Below are positions 22,748 through 33,750 of a DNA stretch of 64,000 nt, one piece after another; the first letter of the stretch is position 1, and the number at the start of each line of letters is the position of its first letter. The notes under the pieces are model-generated. The model searched no databases, was not told the origin of the DNA, and saw nothing but the letters and a program-made list of their open reading frames with translations. Source of the stretch: Protea cynaroides (lineage: Eukaryota > Streptophyta > Magnoliopsida > Proteales > Proteaceae); NCBI GenBank assembly GCA_028583415.1, contig CM053265.1:37777597-37841596 (forward strand). Reading direction: 5' to 3'. A program made the translations under genes and the position numbers.

Positions 22748-24274
22748 CTAGATGGCTTGGTATTGAGTTTCTACATCTGGCAACATTGTACTCACATAGT
22801 ATATTAGCTGTTGTATCGTCTCGACCTCTTTGACCAATACTGCATTAACTGGCACTGACGAGACAGCCAGGTAAAGTTGGAGCTCATCCCTAGTCTTGAG
22901 TTTGACTAATACTGGTGGGGTCAATAGGTATTTCCTTAACTCGCTGAAAGCATGATGGCATTCTGGAGTCCATTCGAACTTTTTGTTCCCTTTGAGTGTT
23001 TGGAAGAATGGTATGCATCGATCTGCCGACCTTGACATGAAGTGTCCGAGGGCCGTAATCCTCCCTGTCAGTTCTTGCACTTGTTTTATATTTTTAGGTG
23101 GCTTCATATCTTATATAGACTCTATTTTTACAGGATTGGCCTCTATCCCTCGTTGAGATACCATAAACCCAAGGAATTTTCCAGATTGCACTCCAAACGC
23201 ATATTTGATGGGGTTTAGCTTCATGTTATGTCTTTGAAGTACTCCAAAGGCCTCACGGAGATCGTCAATGTATGTCCTCGCCTTCATGCTTTTTATTAGG
23301 AAATCGTCAACATACACTTCCATATTTCTTCTTATATGGTTTTTGAAGACTTTATTCACCAGGCGTTGGTAAGTAGCTCCTGTGTTTTTCAGGCCAAAGG
23401 GCATAACCTTATAACAGCTTGTCCCCTGGCTGGTGATAAAGCTCGTGCTTTCTTCATCTTCCTTACTCATAGGATTTTGATTATATCCGGAGTAAGAATC
23501 CATGAATGAGAGTAATTCATGGCCTGAGGTGGCATCTATTAATTGGTCTATCCAAAGCAGGGGGTAGCTATCTTTTGGGCATGCTTTATTAAGGTCGGTA
23601 TAATCAATATATATTCTCCATATATCCCTTGATTTTGGTACCATTAAAATGTTGGACAGCCATTCAAGATACTTCACTTCTCTAATAAAATCAGCCCGAA
23701 GGAGTTTTTCAACCTCCTTGTTTATTATGTCCTACCTATTAGGTGCAAAGCTTCTCTTTTTCTGCCTCATCAGACGATGCTGAGAGTCCATAGCTAGGTG
23801 ATGCTCCATGAGGCTCCTGTCAATTTTGGACATATCTGCTATTGATCGTGCAAATATGTTTGCATTCTCCCTGATGAAGGAAATAAGCTCATCCTGTATT
23901 TGTCCCCGCAAAGTGACACCAATCTGAAAGGTGTATTCAGGTTGATCTTTCGAAAGGGGAATCTGGATTAGTCCTTCTACAGCGGTTTCTCGGTGGGGAG
24001 CTTCTTTTTTAGGATTTGGGTCATCCCTCAAATCCTCCAATATGATGGATTGAACCGAGGCCTTTCTTTTCTTGGAGCTTTTGGTGGCTCCTTTGCCCTT
24101 GGTGGGATCTGAGGTTCTAGGCATTCTTCCTAATTCAATGTCATAGCATTGTCTTGAGATTTTTTTGATTCCCCCTGCATTCTCCAATCCCATGATTAGT
24201 GGAGAACTTGATGACTTTGTAGTAAGTTGATAAGCAGCTTCTGAGAGGTGCAGACAAGGTTGTCCGTGGACCAC
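22748..24274 (-). pseudogene. Tat reverse transcriptase and classical RNase H
   Basis: Minus strand, three open stretches (24274-23732, 23677-23111, 23107-22748) separated by single stops in nearly continuous frame. Landmarks: LSNILMVPKS, DYTDLNKACPKDSYPL, MPFGLKNTGATYQRLVN, the catalytic MEVYVDDFLIKS with both Asp kept, GKFLGFMVS, and the RNase H start FEWTPECHHAFSELR. The order and motifs match plant gypsy pol. The first 80 residues hold the protease-RT linker. Stops after SFAPNR and at IESI kill the frame. Confidence 0.93.
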
Positions 24275-24289
24275 ATTGTAACTGGCTTA

Positions 24290-24640
24290 GAGATTGACCA
24301 CCAGAAACTCCATATTTAAGACCATCTGAGACGGCTTGTTTCTAATCATAAAGGTAGGAAAATCCCTCCTTTCACGTAGATAGAATCTCCAGTGAAGCCC
24401 TCAAAGTATGGACCATAGGTCCTAGCATTTCATCAATGAAATTCATCCTCTGAAACACGTGATAGTAGAGGATGTTGGCTGCGCTACCAGTATCAACCAT
24501 AATCTTACTAACATCAAAATTTGCTATGACCGCAGTAATTACCAGAGCATCCTCATGGGGTGTTACTACATTTTATCAGGTCATCATCATTGAAGATCAG
24601 GTCAAGGTATTACCTACTATCGACCCTTCGATAATCACAT
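24290..24640 (-). pseudogene. Tat aspartic protease region
   Basis: On the minus strand a VVTPHEDALVI block is followed by the active site VDTGSAANIL and YYHVFQRMN (about 24570-24430). Known: DTG/DSG with SA is the retropepsin signature in plant gypsy elements. Upstream stretches contain stops. Assigned from motifs only. Confidence 0.8.
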
Positions 24641-24725
24641 ATGTCTCTGGTATGACCAGATGTACCTTTTGGACTGGACGAGTGAGGTCCGAAGTGGTGA
24701 CATGGTCAGGGAGTCCGGTCTCAAC

Positions 24726-26750
24726 CTATGGGTGGTCTAGATGGTATCGCTTCTCCCAAAATTCTAGCAGTGCTTTGGCCTTGGGTCCTCCTCCACCATA
24801 AATAGATTTGGTAGGCATCTGATCATCATAGCATTGGACCCATAAGCTTTTGTCAAGGCCTTCATCAAATATCAGTGAACACTTCGTTCGTCCTCTGTGG
24901 TGCTTGTCCACTCTTCCAGGTTTCATTGGGACAACTTTTATCATGTAAGCCACATCGATGGTGGGCCTGACTGGGGAGGGAGTATTCCCTGCACCATCAT
25001 CCTCTTTGTCATTATCATCCTTCATTCCTTTGTTCTTTCCAGCCTCAGTTTGGCAATCATTTGGCTCGGACACATCCAAGGCTGATCCTGGAGGAGCCGG
25101 CCTTTTGTTATCAACATATTTTTTAAGCTTGCCGTTTTGGATTAGTTCTTCGATGGCATCTCGAAGGTGTCGACACTCATTTGTGGTGTGCCCATGCTCA
25201 TGTATAAAGCACAAAATAATTATAGATTCCTATTTCAAGGCTTAGTGTTCATTCTTCCTGGTTTTTGGAAGGATGTTTGAGATTTATCCACCATGAATAT
25301 TTCTGCTGGAGTTTTCCGAAGTGGGTGGTAGTGTTCATAAAGCTAAAAACTTAGGTTCTCTACCCTAGCCTTCTTTTCTTTCATATGCTTTTTGGAGGGC
25401 TCTCCTTTGAAGATTGAATCCCTTGATTTTTTTCCTTTTTTCTTTTTCGAAGCTAGGAGTGGAGGCCTCTCTACTACCTTATCTTTTTTGGTGATTAAGT
25501 TCGCCATGGCGTACTTTTCGCACTGCATCTATAATTTTGACAAGGTTATAGCGGGCTTCTTGGCCAAAGAAAAATCAGGTTTTGGTCCCTAATAACGCCT
25601 TCAAGCATGGTCTTGTGAACTAAGTCTTCGAGGCCTCTGACCTGCAAGGCCTCCAAGTTGAACCAATCAAGAAAGGCCTTGAGTGTTTTGCCTTCCTCCT
25701 GGATGCAATCCCTTAGGTTGTATGAGGTCTTCCTCTGGCTTTGTCGCCTTTGGAAATGGCTTAGAAAGCTAGAAGCAAGCTCTGCGAAGGAATTAATCAT
25801 CCGTTTTGGCATACTATTGTACCATAGTCTTTCGGCTCCTTTGAGGGTTACAGGGAACACCGGTAAAAATCTCTTACAGATACGTGTGGACTACCATCTG
25901 TGCCATGTACAAATCCAGATGATGTTCTGGGTCTGGGGTCCCATGATAGGCATCAATAGACGGCATAGTAAATCCTTGAGGAAGGCGGGTCCTCATGATG
26001 TGCTTGGATAGAGCACTTTCTGTGGAATATATGTGTTGGGGAGGATTTGGTTGACCCTCCTCCATTCGCTGTATTCGAGCCCTTAATTCTAGGAGCTCTT
26101 GTTCCATGTTGCCCTCGTTATGGTGAGGCTGAGCCTCGATAGTGGCTCTCTATAATCTAGCAGCATATAGTCTTGCTTGGATATCCTTGTGAGGTTGCTG
26201 CTGCAGCCACAATCGTTCTGAGGTAGGAATTCTGCTCACACTGCTGTAAACACTTGCAGTCAAAGTGCTGGAAGAAGATGCTTGGCTAACCCGTTGCAAA
26301 TTTCTCGGTATGGCCCCCATGGTTCTCCTGGAATGGTAGCTCACTGACCCTTGGGCCCGATGTGGAGGTGCCCCTGGAGCATCTCTTTGTACGACCCCTG
26401 TGCGTCGAGGTGCATTCTGATTATTTTTCTGATCTTATCGCCCACAGTGTTTAGGAAGGCCTTGGTTATTTTCTCGATGCCTCGCGCTGGGGATGGGTTG
26501 AACATTCACTTCTGGTGGTTAATCCAGCAGCCGCTTCGTCAGGAGTTCTAGTTGGTGTGCCACATTGTCGAACTGTTTCCTCGTTACATATTGAGGGTAG
26601 TTTGAAGGTGATACTTCCACCTCTGGAGCAAGGTTACCGGTGGCTGGGATGCAGGCTTCATTTGCTCCAGGGATGCCTTCTGGAGGATGTGTGCGCCGCA
26701 GAGGTTTCTTCTTGGAGGGAGATCCCTCCCAGCATTGTTGTTGATTGATT
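24726..26750 (-). pseudogene. Tat gag (coat protein) with zinc-binding stretch
   Basis: Minus strand pieces in order: N-terminal VTRKQFDNVAHQLELLTKRL (near 26590-26530); 26107-25874 with LRARIQRMEEG, LPQGFTMPSIDAYHGTPDPEHHL; 25860-25546 with FPVTLKGAERLWYNSMPKR, SFAELASSFLSHF, EEGKTLKAFLDWFN (the retrotransposon-gag core); 25214-24726 with CFIHEHGHTTNECRHLRDAIEELI, a plant-Tat zinc-binding-like motif. Frame breaks separate the pieces. Known family: Retrotrans_gag. Inactive. Confidence 0.9.
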
Positions 26751-26828
26751 TTTGATTGGTGTTCATTCTCTTTCGATACCTGGTTTATATTGATGACATT
26801 CACTAGTTTAGATATGTAAGTTTCTACC

Positions 26829-26850
26829 GATTCCCACAAACGGTGCCAAA
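26829..26850 (-). promoter_or_regulatory. Primer-binding site of the Tat element
   Basis: Minus strand TTTGGCACCGTTTGTGGGAA next to the end of the right LTR (26852). This form is the usual PBS of plant gypsy elements. The primer tRNA is not assigned. Confidence 0.75.
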
Positions 26851-26851
26851 C

Positions 26852-27633
26852 TGTTGTCGCCTCAATTGGATTGGTCCTTAGCTCGTTTGGATTTCTTGCA
26901 CAAGGACGAAATGACACCGCAGTGATGGTTGGGTGGAGACACCCTTTGGCCACTCTGATGCTTAAGTTAGTTTAGTGGACAAGCAGTAAGGGACAAATAA
27001 GAAAAAATGTCCCTTTATATTAAGGGGATTTGGGTAGTTTACTTGCTATGAGTTTGAAAGCATAAAATTTTTTGTCTTTACCTGTGTCAATTTTGTCCAT
27101 TTATAGGCTAGGAGTGACCTTAATATAGAAATTGGACGTGTCTTCTGTCGTAGTAGAATGTCCACCCCTGGAGCGTGACTTACGCCCATTGATTTGGAAA
27201 TCAGGTGATCTTATGCTAAGTTATTGGATAGTGGGATCTCCACTTCAAGATTCCATTGATTACTCCATGGTTGATATCTATGAAATCTCGCTCTTTGCAT
27301 TCAGGTCTCTCAAGGTGGGCCCCCAATCATACGTTACCATCTAGCTGGCATAATGCGCGTGAACTTGTATAGAGGGGCCTATTTTTGGTGAGGCGCCGGG
27401 GCCTCCATGCTTGTGTGGCGCAGAGGCCTCCCGACAGAGAGGTGTCGAGGCCTTCACAATGGCAAGGCTCCAAGGCCTTCACAATGGCGAGACTCTGAGG
27501 CCTTTATGATGGTGAGGTGGTGAAGCTCTTACAATTGTGGTTTTTGGTTATGAATATGAGGGTTTTCTCACCATGGCTTGGGCCCTAGTATGCATGTGTC
27601 GAAGTTTAGTTGGGGGGACATTCTCCTGTATCA
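26852..27633 (-). mobile_element. 5' LTR of the Tat element
   Basis: 782 bp, starting TGTTGTCGCCTCAATTGG on the plus strand and ending GTATCA at 27633, followed by TSD CCCTC. Aligns with 5155-5964. It retains the gaggcctt...caatggc sub-repeats at 27400-27520. Confidence 0.9.
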
Positions 27634-28585
27634 CCCTCTTTCTCTTCAAGCTCTATTTCCTCTTCTGTTGCAGCAAACCCCGCTGTTGAGTCTTTCTCTC
27701 ACTTGTGTCCTTTCATTTCTCTCACCTAAACCCCGTAGCTTCCCCTATTTTTTCTCTTTTATTTACCCTAGCTGCCGACTTCTGCCCCCGTTTTCTCCGA
27801 TTTCTTTCTTCTCTTCCCCTTCCCTAATCTCTCTCATTCGACCACAACTTTCCCAATCAACATTCTCTCTCCCTCTAAACTCTATCAATCTTCTTCTCTC
27901 CTCAGTCGACAGTAGCTCCCTCTCACACTTGGCCACCTTCTCCCCTTTGTACAGAATTAGACTTTTTTCCTTTAGGGTTCAATTGGGTCCCTTATAAACC
28001 TAGCAGATCCCATTTATGTCCCCTACTTGACCCTTATTACCATTAATTTGGTTTAGGCCCAAATAAAATGTAACAGACCTCTAAGCCCATTAATACAAGA
28101 TGAGTTCAAGCATCCCATTTATGTCCCCTACTCGACCCTTATTACCATTAATTTAATTTAGGCCCAAATAAAATATAATAGACCTCCAAGCCCATTAATA
28201 CAAGATGAGTTCAAGCCCATAAAGGAAACTGACCATGCTCACCAGCCCTCACACCGTAAGCTCAACTATGCCTTTAACTAATTATAAACCCTTGATACAA
28301 AATAAACCAACCCCTTTGGTTCATCCCGAAGTAAATCTACTTTTAAAAACCCATCCTTATAAACAAACCCTTACAAACTCAAACCATTAAATTAATTATT
28401 TAACGACATGCAAACCAAAATCTAATAAAAAAGATTTTTTTAATTTTTTAAATTTTTGTATTCCCATAATAACCTAACTGCAAGGCCACCCTAATATAAC
28501 ATAAAAATCGTAGAGTTGCATTGGACCCATTGCAAAAATGGTCTCACAGTAAAGTTGTACAATTGGCAAAATTGGGGTGCTGACA
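27634..28585 (-). mobile_element. Ogre-like LTR D, right part
   Basis: Continues LTR D after the Tat element. 27640-27990 is pyrimidine-rich and opens an apparent frame, but no known protein is recognised. 28006-28220 is a tandem duplication. The end ATTGGGGTGCTGACA is the same U3 start as family A (TGTCAGCACCCCAAT on the minus strand), followed by a purine tract. Confidence 0.8.
28006..28220. repeat. 107-bp tandem duplication in LTR D
   Basis: Two copies of a unit from catcccatttatgtcccct to caagatgagttcaag (28006-28113 and 28114-28220) with a few substitutions. Confidence 0.9.
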
Positions 28586-28600
28586 GATACTCTTCTTTAG
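28586..28600 (-). promoter_or_regulatory. Purine tract flanking LTR D
   Basis: Minus strand CTAAAGAAGAGTATC just before the LTR start TGTCAGCACCCC. Supports reading LTR D as a 3' LTR on the minus strand. Confidence 0.6.
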
Positions 28601-29235
28601 GCAAGATTACGCCAATCAAGGCTAAAGAAAAGAAGGATCTCATTTTTGCCAATGTGAATTGTTAAAAAATAGAAATAAAAGCGTAACGCAAGCTCTCTTG
28701 AGTAGCGGCCATACATGCATTGAAACTCTCAAGGCAGACTTGAAAACAAAACGAGCCTTCTTGCATTCAATAGAACAAACCCCACCAAAGTGGATCCTTT
28801 CACACTCAATGGGACGAACCCCAAACAAGGTGGATTCTTCCATATTCAACGAAATGAACCCCAACGAGGTGGATTCTTCTGTATTCAACTGAATGAACCC
28901 CAACGAGCGACTGAATTTGGGATATTCAACCCAAACTGTCTATGTATTCAAGTGGTATCTTGGAAATCAAGTCTAGAGCATAGTTTGACAATAGATTCTC
29001 TTGAGTAGCAGACCTCACTGGCTTGTAACTCTCAAGATGGATCCATAAGGGTTGAGCATTCTTGAGCGGTGGCCCCATGGCACGACACTATCAAGACAAG
29101 TCAAAAAGGGGGTCCAAGCTTTCTTGTGCAGTAGTCACATGGCATGACACTATCAAGACTCAATGGACATGAGTGAGATTTGTCAACCGGCAGCTCCATG
29201 GCACGACACTATAAAGATAAGCCACAAAGGCTGGC
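28601..29235 (-). repeat. Internal 3' region of element D with CTCTTGAG/CTCAAG inverted repeats
   Basis: Repeated blocks of about 35-60 bases open with ctcttgag or ttcttgag and close with ctcaag or tcaagac (28691, 29000, 29062, 29122 etc.), enclosing variable text such as ccatggcacgacacta. A second set repeats ctgtattcaactgaatgaaccccaacgag with a period of about 45 (28770-28910). Then gtctatgtattcaagtgg...gaaatcaagtct, the text found in the same place of the giant element (47000-47045). Confidence 0.75.
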
Positions 29236-29560
29236 AAACAATCTAGACTGCCATAGTTGGGCCAAACCTGTGTTTGTTAGTACAAACCACAAAAGCACAG
29301 ATTAATGAGGTTAGACCTACCAATTAAATGGAATAATAGACTCAAATCTTTACGTAAAGCAAAACACATTGTTGCAAATGAAACACATGATTTAATCTTG
29401 GCAAATGAACACGGTCCCAAAATAAACACATTTGATAATTACAATAAAGAAGGGAATGCAACCAAAATAATTGCTGTAGAAAAACCTTATGTGTGGCCAA
29501 ACACTGAACTAGATGAGGCATTAGCTACAATTTGGAAGGTTCGGGCATCCCAGTTATCAG
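29236..29560. other. Unassigned stretch between element D and hAT remnants
   Basis: AT-rich sequence with one open frame (29305-29613) without recognisable motifs. It may be coding debris from element D or hAT flank; I see no further structure. Confidence 0.3.
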
Positions 29561-29760
29561 CATGGAATAAAATCTCGGCGAGATCTCGCCTTTTTCACCA
29601 TTTTCGCCATTAACCGAAATGAAAACAGGGTCGATAACCCTTTTCGTCTCGGCAGATACATAATCTCGCCGAGATCTCAGTAAAACTCGGTAAATCTCGC
29701 CATATCTCACCATTTCTCGCCAATTTCTCGGTGAGAAATTGCTTTTCGCTTTTCTTTTTC
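29560..29760. repeat. Subterminal repeats of a hAT-type element (TCTCGCCGAGATCTC)
   Basis: Multiple copies in both orientations of tctcggcgagat / atctcgccgaga and short variants (aaatctcgcc, tttctcgg) between 29565 and 29745. Short repeated motifs near the ends in both orientations are typical subterminal transposase-binding sites of hAT elements. Terminal inverted repeats not confidently set. Confidence 0.6.
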
Positions 29761-30054
29761 TCTTTATGAAAGAGAGAAGTCACTGTTCTCAGTCGAGAAC
29801 TCAATCGAGAATTGCTGTTTCCTCTTCTTTCTTAGTTTTTTGAAGATTTTTTCATTTCTTCCTCATTCTTTCTTTGTTTGGACTTTTAACTTGCAACGGG
29901 TGGTGTTTCGGACTGCGGGGATTGCTGTAGGAGCTTCATATCAACTGTTGAAGGTAAGTTTCTTGCCCAAAAATGAGATTTTTACATGAGACTATGAGGG
30001 AGAAATTTTTTTTCTAGAATGTGATGAAATTTTTATATGTTAGATACGTGAGCC

Positions 30055-30445
30055 TGATCTACAAGCTCACAGTTTCAGATTTTGATTTTGATTGTTGTAG
30101 GTTTTTTTTTTTTTTCAATTATTTGCATTTAAAAATTAATTTTCAGTAATTAAAAATTAAAATAATTATTATTTATACTTATTTGATGATGATGACCTAT
30201 TTATATGTTAATCACCATTGGCCGATCTATTGTCCTACAGTTTCAGATTTTGATTTTGGTTGCTGTTGGTATTTTTTTTCAATTATTTGTATTTAAAAAT
30301 AAATTTCCAGCAATTAAAATTTAAAATAATTATTATTATTACTCATTTGATGATGATGACCTATTTATACGTTAATCACCATTGGCCGATCTACTGTCCT
30401 ATGATTTCAGATTTCGATTTTGGTTGTTGTATGCTTTTTTTGAAT
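30055..30445. repeat. ~175-bp imperfect tandem repeat in the hAT leader/intron
   Basis: Three copies of cagttt/atttcagattttgattttggttg...tttgatgatgatgacctatttatatgttaatcaccattggccgatct, at about 30080, 30240 and 30405 (starts). AT-rich and non-coding; a candidate intron runs from gtaagt at 29954 to before the ATG at 30638. Confidence 0.8.
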
Positions 30446-30637
30446 TATTTATATTAAAAAAATAATTTCCAATAATTAAAAATTAATTTAAAAATGATTA
30501 AAAATGCTATAAAATATGGAAAAATAAGGAAAAATGTTCTGATCGCATTTAAAATATGAGAAAAATTTTGAAATGTAATTTCTGCTGTGTTCAAGTTTGT
30601 AAGGTTATTGAAGTTTGTGTTTTCTATGAAACAGTGC

Positions 30638-31584
30638 ATGAAAATTATGTCGAGACCAAGTTCTGGGGCAGGCGATGGGGGCGATGGTATCGGTTCCCGA
30701 ACTGACCCTGCATGGCAGTATGGGACTGCCCTTTAGGGTGATAGGAAGAAGACCCAGTGTAATTTTTATGGGAAGAAGCTTCAGTCTGGCGGCATTACAA
30801 GACTGAAGCAATACTTGAGTGGATTGGGCAAAGATGTTTCCAAATGCCCACAGTATCCTGTGGAGATATCCAGGGCTATAGGTGAACAATTGAGGGGAGG
30901 GAGGCAGAGGAGGAAAACAATGGAAAGAGAAAAATAGTAGTTTGAGGAGGCAGTTCGAGGCACCATACCAGAATCCAGTGAAGAACATGAGGCTAAGGGA
31001 TGGGATGTAGAGAATATGACAGAGGCAAAGGCAAGACAGATGCACGATGCGACACTGGCTAGTAAAGATTCCTTCAGGTCAGATGCAAAAAGGAGATGGG
31101 TAGCAGTGGTATTGGATTTGCAGAGCCTGAGCCACAGAGACGGAGCAAAGGGATTGGTTCTTGGTTTTTTAGATCACGAAGTAGAAGGAAAGAACCTGTG
31201 CCTCAGCCACGGGGATGGGATGATTATGTTCAAGTTCTAGAGCAAGATCCCAGAGTCTTTACGAAGCAAGGTAGCAAGGAGAAAAAAATAAAAGCAATGT
31301 TTGGGGGAAAGAATAGGGAGTCAGTAGGGTATTCTTACTCTAAGTGGTCGTTTCATCATGGCATCCCAACAAAGGCCACCACAGGCCCTTTCTTTCAGAG
31401 CATGCTAAATGCAGTTGCTGAGGCAGGGACAGGGATTAGAGAGCCAAATCAATATTAACTAATGACTCATTATTTGCCTCGACATAAAAAGGAATTACAA
31501 GACTAGATTCTAGGCCAGAAGAAGAATTGGGAAGATTTAGGAGTAACTATTATGTGTGATGGTTGGACTGGTCCTACCAGAAAG
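30638..31584 (+). pseudogene. hAT transposase, BED-finger and N-terminal part, broken
   Basis: Reading from an ATG at 30638 (alternative 30647): a Gly-rich start, then DPAWQYGTAL, an in-frame TAG at 30734, CNFYGKKLQSGGITRLKQYL and KCPQYP. This follows the BED zinc-finger plan (C..C, H, C), but the second Cys and the His are replaced by Tyr. Further on, in shifted frames, come YSKWSFHHGIPTKATTGPFF, MLNAVAEAG and, just before 31584, LGVTIMCDGWTGPTRK. The last matches the start of the DUF659 part of plant hAT proteins. Two adjacent stops near 30934, another at 31456. At 31585 it is cut by the chromovirus LTR; the C-terminal hAT dimerisation part is not in the window. Dead copy. Confidence 0.85.
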
Positions 31585-33532
31585 TGTCACACCCTAATTC
31601 CATACTATTCATAATGGTGTGATGAACCGCTAATAGACCAACGGTTCAACCAGAATCTTGAATAGGCTATCCCCACCATGTTAAACCAAAATACATTCCA
31701 CATTAATCAGAGATAATAAAGTAAATAGCGGAAGCCTTACAAATAATGAACTGAGGTCTAGTCATGATAAATAATTAATATTCAATTTATCTCCAAGTAA
31801 CCAAAACATAATTTAATACATATTACAAATATCCAAATACAAAAATTAAACCCTAAGCGTATCCATAGTAAAACGCTCGCTTAACGAATCATAATAGTCC
31901 TCTACAACTTGCTCATCATAGCCGCCACATGTTTATATGTTGGCGTGTTGACATAATCTTCAACCGTAATACCTGCAACATCAGAAACTAAAAGAATTGC
32001 ACGCACGAGGGTCAGCTCTCTAACTTGAGCTCAGTGAGTAAACAAAACAATGCAACAAACATATGCATGCATTCAATTCATATCTTTGGTCTAGTTCATA
32101 AGTTTGCAATGTGCTATAGAAAGGATAGGAGGCCGCCGCACCGCTATACACGATTTGTGGAACCGCCCAATGGATCTAACACCATTGCCGCCCCCACATG
32201 CACCCACCATGGAATAGAGATAGAGCGAAAGTGCTTATGATCGCACCGCATCACACTTCCCCTGATGCTCTACCCATACAAACACGTAAGCCCCTGTTGG
32301 CGAGGGCTTGCAAACTGGACTCGCAACTAACCAATCCTAATGTCAAACAGTGTATCCAAGGCCTCACCCCAGCTTCCCTCAATATGTCCATAAGGATAGA
32401 GCTAAGGCCCCCCGACAGAGTCAGAGACTACACGGTCTGAGACCACCTCCCTTGATGCCCTACGATGTAATAGTTCTGCTAAGGAAATGGTGATACGATG
32501 ATGCTAGTGGACAAGACTTAAGTAGAGATAGAGCTAGAGTGTGGTGACCAGGGTGAACCACAGTGTCACGTCCTCCCCTGATGCTCCACTCGCATCAAGT
32601 ACACTAACAACACACATACATTCACATGCCTATTCCTAGCATCATCCTCATCATCATGTTATAATAAACAAAATTAAATATGCATGAACAGTAATGACAG
32701 GAATAGTGGATGACATGTGATATGCACATTACAATCATACAATCATAGAATCATACATGGTATTGGATTCAATAAACGAAAACAGTTTATTATTAGCCAA
32801 TTAGTTTAGGTCTTGTTCCCTCACCTTTGATTAAGTGTAGATCCTCATTCAAGCTTTATGAATCACTTTTAAATCACTAGAAAGACCTAACAAGTCGACA
32901 TATTTTAATTAGAATTAATTCCAATATATTTTAAAGTAATTGAAATCGTAGGGTCACAGGTAGGGTAGCACCTAGGGCAACAGTTTTCTGCGACCCTAGG
33001 GTATAGGGTCAGACGTGGGGTCGGACACCAATCAACTCTACGTGCGACCACACCCTCCCTGGGACTTCCTGAGGGCATGTGGTCGATCCTGTGGTCTCAT
33101 AGGGTCGGATATCGTTCGACCCTACGTGTGACCACACGTATTCTGAGTCGACCTTTCATTCTAAAGTCCAATATTTCATGTTTGGATCCTTTGGCTTACT
33201 TTCATGGTCCATTCTAAGATTATTCTTTGGCTCAAAACTACAAGTTATACACTATCCATAGTCCATAATGATTTCCTCCCTGAAATCTCTTGAAACTTGT
33301 CCATGGATGAATGATTTGGGTTTCTCTTAATCCAATGTTCTTCATAACTATTCTAGGATCTCTTATTCAGGTAAGGAATTAGGTTCATACCTTTATTCAG
33401 AGGTTTCTCTGAAGTTTCCTTCTCTTCCTTAGTCTCCTTCTTCAAATTTTCTTCTCTTCTTCTCTTCCTTCTCTTTCTCTTTCTCTCACTTTCAATTACG
33501 GTGTAAAGGAGTGAAAAAGGCTAAGGGACATC

Positions 33533-33543
33533 CTATTTATAGA
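33533..33543 (-). promoter_or_regulatory. TATA box of LTR B3
   Basis: Minus strand CTATAAATAGG, orthologous to 7163-7173. Confidence 0.7.
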
Positions 33544-33646
33544 GGAAAAACCTCTAAAATAACTCCCATCAAGTTTAGGAAAGAACCCCTTTTGAATTAG
33601 GAAGGTTTCCTAATTTTTAGTTTCTGTCTGTCATCGTAGGGTCGAA

Positions 33647-33676
33647 CGTAGGGTCGCAGAATCCGTCGACCCTACG
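33647..33676. promoter_or_regulatory. Stem-loop ortholog with conserved loop, B copy 3
   Basis: CGTAGGGTCG (33647-33656), loop CAGAATCCGT, CGACCCTACG (33667-33676): a perfect 10-bp stem about 105 bases upstream of the TATA box in LTR orientation. Confidence 0.7.
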
Positions 33677-33730
33677 ATTTTCTAGTCATGCGACCCTACG
33701 ACTAGAAAGTCATGGGTTGGACTTCTGTTG

Positions 33731-33750
33731 AGGTAGGGTCGACCCTACCT
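33731..33750. promoter_or_regulatory. Perfect 20-bp palindrome in LTR B3
   Basis: AGGTAGGGTCGACCCTACCT, preceded (LTR sense) by the conserved CCTAAAC as in B1. The arms differ from B1 at two symmetric positions. Confidence 0.75.

Larger units (their letters stand above)
5155..27633 (-). mobile_element. Full-length Tat-lineage Ty3/gypsy element with antisense extra gene, 22.5 kb including three later insertions
   Basis: Seen: both ends are related LTRs (5155-5964 and 26852-27633), flanked by the 5-bp duplication CCCTC (5150-5154 and 27634-27638). A primer-binding site abuts the right LTR and a purine tract abuts the left LTR, so it reads on the minus strand. Order in reading direction: gag, protease, RT, RNase H, archaeal-type second RNase H, integrase, tandem-repeat spacer, then a gene on the opposite strand, then the 3' LTR. 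Known: a second RNase H and extra, often antisense, ORFs beyond pol are hallmarks of the Tat lineage. Three solo LTRs (10.85 kb) sit inside; without them the element is about 11.6 kb. LTRs differ at roughly 11 of the first 138 bases by eye, so it is old. Many stops and frameshifts make it inactive. Confidence 0.93.

Noticed and set aside
26351..26748. Plus-strand ORFs opposite gag (also 24472-25245)
   Set aside because: Shadows of the minus-strand gag frame; no conserved motif.
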